The position numbers and the translations under genes were made by a program. A model generated the notes under the pieces. It ran no database searches. It was not told the DNA's origin and saw only the letters and a program-made list of their open reading frames with translations. This document shows, piece by piece, positions 41,376 to 48,724 of a DNA stretch of 64,000 bases (positions within the stretch are counted from its first letter, which is position 1; each line of letters begins with the position of its first letter). Location: contig CANBCZ010000006.1 of NCBI GenBank assembly GCA_947367255.1, positions 1 through 64,000 on the forward strand, read 5' to 3'. This DNA comes from an uncultured Alistipes sp. Its GTDB lineage: Bacteria; Bacteroidota; Bacteroidia; Bacteroidales; Rikenellaceae.

Positions 41376-41387
41376 AAGATTGTGCCT
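41353..41387 (-). terminator. Rho-independent terminator of the aminotransferase gene
   Basis: Minus strand GGCACAATC pairs with GTTGTGC (imperfect), followed by eight T. It overlaps the next operon's promoter. Confidence 0.75.
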
Positions 41388-41407
41388 GGATTTAATAGCT
41401 TATGCTA

Positions 41408-42586
41408 TTACTTTGTAAATCTTGCCTTGATATTCTCGGTTGCGCGACGCAGAAGCTCTGCAGGGCAGCAGAGTGTGATACGAACGTAACGCTTACCCTC
41501 GGTACCGAAGATGCCGCCCGGAGTGAGGAATACGTCGCACTTCTCCATAACCTCGTCAGAGAAGTCGTAGCAGTCACCCTCATACTCCTCCGGAATCTCA
41601 GCCCAGATGAAGAGTCCTGCCTGATTTGGCTGGTAGTGACATCCGAGAGCATCGAGCAGAGCCATGCCCTCCTTCTCACGCTCGCGGTAGATAGCGTTGA
41701 GCTCTGTGAACCACTCCTCGCCAAGAGAGAGTGCTGTCTCGGCAGCTGCCTGAACAGGGTAGAACATACCTGAGTCCATATTGCTCTTGAAGGTAAGGAT
41801 AGAGTCGATCCACTGCTGCTTACCAACGATAACACCTACACGCCAGCCCGCCATAGAGTGACCTTTTGAGAGTGAGTTCATCTCCATAGCTACATCCTTA
41901 GCGCCCGGAACAGAGAGGATACTCATAGGCTTGTCGTTGTTGCGGATAAAGCTGTATGGGTTGTCGTGGATAACGAGGATGTTGTGCTTTGCACCGAAAG
42001 CAACAATCTTCTCGAACAACTCACGAGTAGGAGTCTTACCTGTAGGCATACCCGGGAAGTTGGCGAACATAATCTTTACACCCTCAACACCCTCTGCCTC
42101 GATAGCGTCGAAGTCAGGCATAAAGTCGTTCTGCTTGTTGAGCGCATACGGCTGCATAATACCGCCGGTCATACTTACAGCTGCCTTATATGCTGCATAG
42201 CCGGGATTTGGAACGAGCACCTTGTCGCCAGGGTTTATAAAGGTCTGGCAGATGTGCATAATACCCTCCTTAGAACCGATAAGCGGCAGAACCTCAGAGT
42301 TGTAATCCAACTCTACACCGTACCACTTAGCATACCAATCGGCAAAAGCTTTGCGCAGTATAGGCTCACCCTTGAACGACATATACTTGTGAACGTCAGG
42401 ACGAAGAGCCTCCTGGTGCAGACGCTCAATTACTGCAGGTGCCGGTGGGAGATCGGGGCTACCCATAGCAAGCTTAATAATCTGACGACCTGTAGTCGCC
42501 TCTATCTCTGCAATCTCACGCAGACGACGTGAGAAGTAATACTCGCCCGTACCATCCATACGGTGCGCACGCTGAATCTCTACCAT
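41408..42586 (-). CDS. PLP-dependent aminotransferase (class I/II)
   Basis: Cytoplasmic aminotransferase of 392 residues with the aspartate aminotransferase fold. The PLP lysine is in NSLSKGHSMAGWRVG, the phosphate-binding and Asp region is VIHDNPYSFIRN, and Arg for the carboxylate is in RYVRITLCCP. The N-terminal IIKLAMGSPDLPPAP and PLIGSKEGIMHICQTFINPG resemble the LL-diaminopimelate/alanine aminotransferase group; the exact substrate is unresolved. The ATG at 42586 is assumed; an internal Met10 is an alternative. Monocistronic, with a -7 element at 42615-42622 and a terminator. Confidence 0.88.
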   Translation of the reverse strand: MVEIQRAHRMDGTGEYYFSRRLREIAEIEATTGRQIIKLAMGSPDLPPAPAVIERLHQEALRPDVHKYMSFKGEPILRKAFADWYAKWYGVELDYNSEVLPLIGSKEGIMHICQTFINPGDKVLVPNPGYAAYKAAVSMTGGIMQPYALNKQNDFMPDFDAIEAEGVEGVKIMFANFPGMPTGKTPTRELFEKIVAFGAKHNILVIHDNPYSFIRNNDKPMSILSVPGAKDVAMEMNSLSKGHSMAGWRVGVIVGKQQWIDSILTFKSNMDSGMFYPVQAAAETALSLGEEWFTELNAIYREREKEGMALLDALGCHYQPNQAGLFIWAEIPEEYEGDCYDFSDEVMEKCDVFLTPGGIFGTEGKRYVRITLCCPAELLRRATENIKARFTK

Positions 42587-42614
42587 AATAGTTAGTGTTG
42601 TTTGTTTTATGGTG

Positions 42615-42622
42615 CAAAGATA
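42615..42622 (-). promoter_or_regulatory. Putative -7 element of the aminotransferase gene
   Basis: Minus-strand TATCTTTG 28 bp before the ATG. No clear -33 box; GCTATTAG-type short repeats lie just upstream. Confidence 0.55.
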
Positions 42623-42679
42623 GTAATTTTTAGCTATTAGTTGGCTGCTATAGGCTAAATTTTTTATAACACAGTTACA

Positions 42680-44878
42680 CTACCACTTAACCGTAACGTT
42701 GGCAAGTACTGATGTTGTTGCCTGAGGGAAGTAGCACGCCCACGACTTGCGGTCGGCAAGTGTCGCTCCCTCCATCCACGAACCACCATAGCCGCTTGCG
42801 CAATACTTGGCGTTGAAGATGTTGGCAACCTTTACTCCAAAGCGCACCTTGCCGAAGGTGTAGCTGAGGTTAAGGTCGCTTACTGAGTAGCGTGGCAGAG
42901 TAAGGTCCTCATACTCTCCGTTTGTCAGGTACTGCTTGCTTACATAACGGCTCGAAAATCTCGCTGTAAAGCCGTGAGTTGATGCCTGCAGATATGCTCC
43001 TGCAATAACGGCAGGGGAGTAAGCAATAGTGGTCTTACCGCGCTCAAAAGCCATATCATCAATATAGTCTACGTAGTCGATAATATGGTTCTGACTAAGT
43101 GTTGCATTTACGCCGAGGCTCAACCACTTAGTAGCTCTTATATCAAGCAGCAGTTCAACTCCTCGACGGTATGATTTAGGGATGTTTCGAGAGAGAAGCT
43201 CGCCTGTGTCCGAGAGCTCGCCTGTTTGGACAAGCTGGTTGCGGTAGAGCATATAGTAGAGGTTGATATTTGCCGTTAGTATCTTGTTCTCGAAGTTGTA
43301 TCCGCCCTCAATATCGAGCAGTTGCTCTGCTGTCGGGTATTCGCCCTCGCGGATGTCGGTAAAGTTGTTTCGTGTCGGTTCTTTCTGACCTACAGCAGCT
43401 GACAGATAGAGTGCGTGGTGCTTTGCCGGGGCGTAGTGGAGTCCGAGTTTTGGGTTGAAGAAGTTGTATGTGCGGGCAATATCGAGTCGCTGCATTGCGC
43501 TGATTGTCGGGTCGTAGTTGTCGTTCACACCGTCAATGTTATGGGTTATGTGGCGGTACTGCAAATCGGCATATAGATTTAAGTGCTCTGTCAGTGCTAC
43601 ATCTGCACGCGCAAAGAGCGAACAGTCGTACTTTGTTGTGTTATTTCGATAGTACTCTGTCAGTGCAAAATCTGGAGCCAACTCGAGCGCCGAGATTGTT
43701 CCGTAGTGTACTCCGTCATAGAGCGAAGCCGAGCCTCCGAGGTTGAGCGTAAGGCGGTCAGATGTGTATGTTGCAGTGGCTACAATACCGCCGAAGTGGT
43801 TTGCCATACTCTTGTTTCTGAGCAGATTTGTACGCTCTACGGGTGCAGAGGTAATGCCGTATTTGGCAAGTTTCTGGTCGTTCTTATAGTTGAGATAGTA
43901 GCCGTTGCCGTAGGTGTAGTGCGCTGTTGCTCCGAGCTGCCAACTATCTGAGAACTTGTGATTTACGACGAGCTGATTGTTTATCTGTGTGTAGTTGTCG
44001 GTATGGTCGTCGAAGTAACCCACTACAGCATACTCCATCTCTCCGCTTGCTGTCGGTTTATAACCCCAAATCTCGCCCTCAGGGTTGTATCGACGGTCGC
44101 TCTCGAGCTGCTCGGCGCTAACGCCCGTATAGGTCAGATAGACCTTTGCCACACCACCGAAAGAGAGGAGCTTGACACTTGTGCGATTTTTGTAGTAACC
44201 AACCTGAAAGAGGTATGAGCTGAGGTTGCTTCGAGCTCTATCTACATATCCGTCGGAGTAGAGGTGCGACAGACGACCATCTACTGTCCAATGTCCGCCA
44301 AGCAGACCCGAGCTTATCGCCACCTCCTGCTTTTGGGTGTTGAATGAGCCGTAGCTGAGCGATGCACGACCCGAAAATTTGGTCTGCGGTGCAAGTGTTG
44401 TCATATTGAGTGATGCACCAAAAGCACCCGTTCCTGCTGTCGATAGTCCCACGCCGCGCTGCAACTGAATACTGCCTACAGAACTTACAAGGTCCGGGGT
44501 GTCGTACCAATATACAGAATGGGTCTCGGCATCATTCATCGGCACACCGTTGAGCGTTACATTGATGCGTGTAGGGTCAGTGCCTCTGACGCGAAATGAG
44601 GTCGAACCGATGCCTATACCGCTCTCGGAACTGATAACAACAGACGGAAGTGAACTGAGCAGCGAAGGAATGTCCTCGCCAAAGTTGCTCTCGGCAATCT
44701 GCTCTGCAGTAAGCTCCGAATGTGGAATTGGTGTACGCTCGGTAGCCCTCTGTGTGACTACATTAACCTGCTCGATTGAGTGAATTGTGAGCGAATCGCT
44801 CTTAAAGGTTGTCTCAGCTGAGACATTGTGGTATACGGACATAGCAGCCGCTACCGACAAAATAAAAAACCTTTTCAT
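42680..44878 (-). CDS. TonB-dependent outer membrane receptor, probably for thiamine compounds
   Basis: Outer-membrane receptor of 732 residues with a signal peptide (about 1-21), a plug domain (about 35-155, ESNFGEDIPSLLSSLPSVV, RVRGTDPTRINVTLNGVPMN) and a 22-strand barrel ending VLANVTVKW with an aromatic terminus. It lacks the CarboxypepD_reg domain of SusC types, as expected for small-molecule receptors. A TPP riboswitch occupies its 5' leader, so the most likely ligand is thiamine, its phosphates or a precursor; TPP-controlled outer-membrane receptors are known in Bacteroides. No inner-membrane thiamine permease is adjacent. Confidence 0.9.
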   Translation of the reverse strand: MKRFFILSVAAAMSVYHNVSAETTFKSDSLTIHSIEQVNVVTQRATERTPIPHSELTAEQIAESNFGEDIPSLLSSLPSVVISSESGIGIGSTSFRVRGTDPTRINVTLNGVPMNDAETHSVYWYDTPDLVSSVGSIQLQRGVGLSTAGTGAFGASLNMTTLAPQTKFSGRASLSYGSFNTQKQEVAISSGLLGGHWTVDGRLSHLYSDGYVDRARSNLSSYLFQVGYYKNRTSVKLLSFGGVAKVYLTYTGVSAEQLESDRRYNPEGEIWGYKPTASGEMEYAVVGYFDDHTDNYTQINNQLVVNHKFSDSWQLGATAHYTYGNGYYLNYKNDQKLAKYGITSAPVERTNLLRNKSMANHFGGIVATATYTSDRLTLNLGGSASLYDGVHYGTISALELAPDFALTEYYRNNTTKYDCSLFARADVALTEHLNLYADLQYRHITHNIDGVNDNYDPTISAMQRLDIARTYNFFNPKLGLHYAPAKHHALYLSAAVGQKEPTRNNFTDIREGEYPTAEQLLDIEGGYNFENKILTANINLYYMLYRNQLVQTGELSDTGELLSRNIPKSYRRGVELLLDIRATKWLSLGVNATLSQNHIIDYVDYIDDMAFERGKTTIAYSPAVIAGAYLQASTHGFTARFSSRYVSKQYLTNGEYEDLTLPRYSVSDLNLSYTFGKVRFGVKVANIFNAKYCASGYGGSWMEGATLADRKSWACYFPQATTSVLANVTVKW

Positions 44879-44910
44879 AACTACTGTTAATTAAATTAGT
44901 AAATAGCTTG

Positions 44911-45011
44911 AAAAGGGGCGTATGTGATTTACACTCCTCCCGTTCCGGCATTACCCGCTTCGGTTCAATGGGTATAATCTCAGCCGAGAAAACTCTCAGC
45001 ACCCCTTATGT
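44911..45011 (-). promoter_or_regulatory. TPP riboswitch (THI element)
   Basis: Minus strand carries the conserved thi-box series in order: AAGGGGTGCTGAGAG, CTGAGATTATACCC, TTGAACC, GCGGGTAATGCCGG and a closing GCCCCTT that pairs with AAGGGG. It lies between a -7 element and the TonB receptor ATG and should reduce expression when thiamine pyrophosphate is plentiful. Confidence 0.96.
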
Positions 45012-45016
45012 CACGA

Positions 45017-45024
45017 CAAAGGTA
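45017..45024 (-). promoter_or_regulatory. Putative -7 element of the TPP-controlled receptor
   Basis: Minus-strand TACCTTTG placed just before the riboswitch, so the transcript would start at its first helix. Confidence 0.7.
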
Positions 45025-45056
45025 GTAAAAAAAATCCGAAATTGTTCACCTGTAGA

Positions 45057-45092
45057 CAAAAAATACCCACGAGCACAGCCCGTGGGTAGTAA
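45057..45092 (-). terminator. Rho-independent terminator
   Basis: Minus strand CTACCCACG pairs with CGTGGGTA, followed by TTTTTTG. It ends the LRR-unknown protein operon. Confidence 0.85.
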
Positions 45093-45094
45093 AA

Positions 45095-45661
45095 TTAGAG
45101 TCTTTCAATCTCTTTGTGTTTTACGCAGAGAAAGTCTTCAACAATCATTGCGTGAGTTGCAAACTCTGGAATAGAGTGTTCTTTCCTGTCCAATGTTTTC
45201 AGCTCGTCTAAAAACTCAAAGGTGCTCAGCTCCATAGTGTGTTCAAGTTTGCCAAGTAACCCTTGTCGGCGCAGAGCATTTGCAGCCTTTGCGGGTCCAG
45301 CGTGGAAATAGACAAACTTCTGCGGCAGAATCTGTGGCGATTGTAGGTAGCCAATTCGCAATGCTATGTCATACGTAGTCAAATCTCCTATGTATTGAAC
45401 ACTCTCACAGTCTACAATTTTGTAGAGTTCCTCAAAATCTTTGACTTTCGCGATTCTATCCCGTTGACCACTTAGTTTATTGTATATCTCTTGCAATGCA
45501 CTACGACGAATGCACCACTGGTGCTTGCAATATACCTCACTACCAAACTTATTTGTATATCGACACATCACGGCTTGCTCGAAGGTATGAGTTCCCGCAA
45601 ACTCTTGTATCATATCACAAGTGCTGTACTCCTGTATCAATTTACTCAATTTAGCTTCCAT
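45095..45661 (-). CDS. Unknown small cytoplasmic protein downstream of an LRR lipoprotein
   Basis: A 188-residue protein with no signal peptide or membrane segment. ATG 45661 is chosen over a TTG 12 bp upstream. The most distinctive stretch is SVQYIGDLTTYDIALRIGYL followed by PQKFVYFHAGPAKAANAL, resembling a conserved but uncharacterised family; the IGDLTTYDIALRIG segment could be a helix-hairpin-helix-like element. I cannot assign a function. It starts 23 nt after the six-BACON LRR lipoprotein and is followed by a strong terminator, so it is probably the second gene of that operon. Its position parallels that of the HEPN-motif gene at 17070. Confidence 0.7.
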   Translation of the reverse strand: MEAKLSKLIQEYSTCDMIQEFAGTHTFEQAVMCRYTNKFGSEVYCKHQWCIRRSALQEIYNKLSGQRDRIAKVKDFEELYKIVDCESVQYIGDLTTYDIALRIGYLQSPQILPQKFVYFHAGPAKAANALRRQGLLGKLEHTMELSTFEFLDELKTLDRKEHSIPEFATHAMIVEDFLCVKHKEIERL

Positions 45662-45684
45662 AAATTTGTTCAAAACAATATCAA

Positions 45685-48372
45685 TTAAATAGGAAGAATA
45701 TACATTCCACCCCAGATAACATCCTTCTTATATACACTAAGTGATTGCTGAGGTACATAGATTGTCAGAGATGTATGATTGTTCAAGAATGTCTGAGGTC
45801 CAATTGTCGGAGGAATGATTGGTTTACATGTTACATATTCCAAGTTTGTACAAGTGTAAAATGCCCAATCACCAATTGTTGTTACATTCTTTCCAATTGT
45901 TACATTTATTAGTTTTAAGCAACCATAAAATGCATACTCTCCAATGGAAACAACACTGTCAGGGATTGTGATATCTGTTAAATTGGTACAAGCAGCAAAC
46001 GTATGATTTCCAACTGAATTAATACTATCAGGTAGTATTACAGTCCGTATATTCATGCAATAATTAAAGGCATAATCACCGATTGATTTTACATTTTTGC
46101 CTATACTTACCTTTTGCAACTGTTCACATCCAGAGAATGTGTAATCATTGATTTTAGTTAGACCGTTTCCAATGGTAACGTTTGTTAATGAATAACAATC
46201 ACTGAATGCATTGTCTCCTATATGAGTAACACTATCTGGAATACTTATATGTGTAAGGCGACCACAACTATTAAAGGCATTATTGCCAATAGTCATTACA
46301 TTTTTACCAATGATTAGAGTCGATAAATTACTGCAATAATAAAATGCTCGTTCTCCAATTGAAATTACACTATCGGGTATTGTCATACTTTTAAGATTCA
46401 TACACTCACCAAATGCATAATCTTTAATTGAGCTTACGCTTTTTCCAATGGTTACATCTTGCAAATTGAAACAATTAAAGAATGCATAATTATCAATAGA
46501 AGTAGCACTATCGGGAATTATTATACTAGTGAGGGTACTACAATCCTCGAATGCTCCTGTTCCAATTGATGTAACATCTCCATCAAAAATAATTAAACCT
46601 ATTTTAGAGTTATTGTCATATTTATTGTATATGATATTGGCACCAAAACCATAAGAATTCTTCGGTGTTAATATTTCATTGTTTGAGGTTGTATAATAAA
46701 TAGTGTTAGAATTAGTTGTAGATATACCTTGCTGAAAAACGCTTATTGTTTTTGAAATATTACATTCATTATTCCAAATGGATATTTCTGTTTTGCGATT
46801 TCCTACGGTGTCGAATTTTGATGCGATTACTTCTATGCCATCATCAAGATACTTTACGGAGATCCAATTGACACTATATGAGATCTGATAATCAATGTTT
46901 GCGGCAATTGTTACTTTTTGAGAACCTCCATTACTTGTGAAGTTTATAATATCAGGATCAACCGTTAGTATAGGATTGAACGCATTCTGTTCAACTGTAA
47001 TCTCTTTCTTAATATTATACTCGTTATTAAAGATTGTGATTTTAGCTTGTCTGTCTTGATTAGTATTATTTGCAGATGCGGTAACTTTGATGCTTTGACC
47101 ATTTATGTTATTTACGGTTGCTACAGACAACCAGTTTGTATTTTCTATGATTTCATATTCGAAATTAGCTATAATCTTTATCTCTTTAGTTCCACCTCCA
47201 AAAGTAAATGTTAAATGATCAGGATCAATTATCAAATTTGGATTGGAAGATAACTGCTCAACTATAACTTTTTTTTCTATGTTATATTCTTTATTTGTAA
47301 GAGTAATTTCTGCATATCGATTCTGAGACGTTGTATTATCTGTAACGTACACTCTAATTTTGTTACCCATATTTACAGCATCAATCCAGTATTCTGCATC
47401 TATCGATACTTTATATTCGATGTTTGTTGTAACATTAATATCTAAGACTCCACCTTCATTGGGGACATTTAGTTTGTTTACATCAACTTCCAAAAATGGT
47501 TCAAATGCAGTTTGTGTGACATGTAGTTTCTTTTCAATGTCAGATTGATTGCTATAGAATATTATATCAGTTTGTCTATTTTGGTTGGAATTATTAGGTA
47601 ATGCGGAAACTTTTATACCACCTGAAGTACTCTCTACACTTACCCAATTTATATCATCGGGTATTTTATACAAAATATTAATATCGGCGCTAATGCTTAC
47701 TTCTTGAGAGCCTCCACTATAAGTAAATTCTAATGATGTTGGATTTATGATTATTGTTGGAATAAAGGCGCTTTGTATTATTTCTATCTTTTTCGATATA
47801 TTATATTGCTCATTAACAATTGATATAGATGCTGTACGTTCTTTATTTGTATAAGATTGAATAGCTGTGATAATCAGACCATTTTCAGTTTGCTCAAATA
47901 ATACCCACTCATCACTTCTAACAATGTCATACTCTATGTTAGAAGATATTGCAATTTCTTGAGATCCACCTTCATTAGGGAAACTAATTGATGATAGTTG
48001 TATGGATATGTGTGGCTTAAATGCATCCTGAGTTACTAGGATACTCTTTTCAATGTTATAATCTTTGCTAAATAGTTTAAGCGTACCGTAGCGGTTCTTA
48101 GTTTGTTGATTTTTATCCACTGAAATAACTAGACCGCTTTCATTTTCCTTATATGATATCCAATTATCCTTTGTTGTTATACTGTATTTGAAGTTCGCTA
48201 TAATGCGTATATTCTGCTCTCCTCCTTCTGTGGGAAAATCTAATAGTTCAGACGAAATCTCAATTTCAGGAACAAAAGGCGTATTGCCATTCTCTTCTTC
48301 CACGTCACTCCCTCTTTCGCAGGCTGTAACTACAAAGCTAAATAGGGCTAATAGTAAAAATAATTTTTTCAT
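45685..48372 (-). CDS. Surface lipoprotein with six BACON domains and LRR_5 repeats
   Basis: Large surface lipoprotein of 895 residues, lipidated at Cys18 (FVVTACERGS). Six BACON modules follow in tandem (about 35-570), each with the pattern I/V-x-P-x-x-L-x-F-x-x-x-GG-x-Q-x-I, a central NW-I/V and a closing VTQxAF. A cap (TIYYTTSNNEILTPKNS, GFGANIIYNKYDN) leads to about ten BspA-type repeats (about 620-850, IPDSVTSIGDNAF type) and the terminal IYVPQQSLSVYKKDVIWG. BACON arrays usually act as spacers or glycan/mucin-facing modules; adhesion is inferred. AT-rich relative to flanking genes. Behind the same structured leader as the gene at 17720. Confidence 0.9.
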   Translation of the reverse strand: MKKLFLLLALFSFVVTACERGSDVEEENGNTPFVPEIEISSELLDFPTEGGEQNIRIIANFKYSITTKDNWISYKENESGLVISVDKNQQTKNRYGTLKLFSKDYNIEKSILVTQDAFKPHISIQLSSISFPNEGGSQEIAISSNIEYDIVRSDEWVLFEQTENGLIITAIQSYTNKERTASISIVNEQYNISKKIEIIQSAFIPTIIINPTSLEFTYSGGSQEVSISADINILYKIPDDINWVSVESTSGGIKVSALPNNSNQNRQTDIIFYSNQSDIEKKLHVTQTAFEPFLEVDVNKLNVPNEGGVLDINVTTNIEYKVSIDAEYWIDAVNMGNKIRVYVTDNTTSQNRYAEITLTNKEYNIEKKVIVEQLSSNPNLIIDPDHLTFTFGGGTKEIKIIANFEYEIIENTNWLSVATVNNINGQSIKVTASANNTNQDRQAKITIFNNEYNIKKEITVEQNAFNPILTVDPDIINFTSNGGSQKVTIAANIDYQISYSVNWISVKYLDDGIEVIASKFDTVGNRKTEISIWNNECNISKTISVFQQGISTTNSNTIYYTTSNNEILTPKNSYGFGANIIYNKYDNNSKIGLIIFDGDVTSIGTGAFEDCSTLTSIIIPDSATSIDNYAFFNCFNLQDVTIGKSVSSIKDYAFGECMNLKSMTIPDSVISIGERAFYYCSNLSTLIIGKNVMTIGNNAFNSCGRLTHISIPDSVTHIGDNAFSDCYSLTNVTIGNGLTKINDYTFSGCEQLQKVSIGKNVKSIGDYAFNYCMNIRTVILPDSINSVGNHTFAACTNLTDITIPDSVVSIGEYAFYGCLKLINVTIGKNVTTIGDWAFYTCTNLEYVTCKPIIPPTIGPQTFLNNHTSLTIYVPQQSLSVYKKDVIWGGMYILPI

Positions 48373-48622
48373 AATGGTAATTTTACTGTACTATCTGCAC
48401 CTTGATAGTGTTTGCGCATAAACAGAAAGCGTGGTGCTGAAAACTTATTTTTGAATTGCAGGTCTTAGGAAACCTTGGTAAATAAAATAAGCAACAGCCT
48501 CACGCCGAGACCCAAAGTGTACGACGCAAGAAGATGTCCGCTTACTCTCTTTACCATTTCGAAGTTCCTAAGTTCGCAATTCGAGAATAAACTTACACTT
48601 TCCGCGTAATTAGTATGTGTTA
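48373..48622 (-). promoter_or_regulatory. Structured 5' leader of the six-BACON LRR gene
   Basis: About 245 nt between the -7 element at 48623-48630 and the ATG. The core hairpin spans 48429-48505. On the minus strand GCGTG pairs with CACGC and GCTG with CAGC, then CTTATTTT with AAAATAAG, then AGGT with ACCT, with conserved CCTGC beside the inner stem. The helices match those of the leader at 19202-19460 in position but not in base identity. The shared AGCGGACAT box is at about 48534-48542. Confidence 0.65.
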
Positions 48623-48630
48623 CAAAGATA
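48623..48630 (-). promoter_or_regulatory. -7 element of the six-BACON LRR operon
   Basis: Minus-strand TATCTTTG. It sets the leader length at about 245 nt, similar to the roughly 250 nt at the other LRR locus. Confidence 0.6.
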
Positions 48631-48670
48631 ATAAAAAATTGCAGTTGTTGTAATCTTTTGGGTTGAAAAA

Positions 48671-48701
48671 TTGCTACATGACACTTTAATTTATATATTT
48701 G
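48671..48701 (+). promoter_or_regulatory. Bacteroidetes-type promoter of the YidE/AspT-type gene
   Basis: TTG (48671-48673), a 20-bp spacer and TATATTTG (48694-48701) lie 23 bp before ATG 48725. They lie within a longer possible frame and so decide the start. Confidence 0.65.
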
Positions 48702-48724
48702 CCACAAAATTAGGTAGTTATTGT

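Noticed and set aside
45840..46570. Repetitive DNA in the six-BACON LRR gene considered as a tandem repeat locus
   Set aside because: The periodicity of about 69 nt corresponds to the 23-residue LRR_5 unit and is fully explained by the protein.
48465..48707. 80-codon minus-strand frame over the LRR leader
   Set aside because: Its start lies upstream of the -7 element and it crosses the promoter. The companion leader at 19 kb lacks the frame, so no gene is called; only its 3' part is mentioned as a possible leader peptide.
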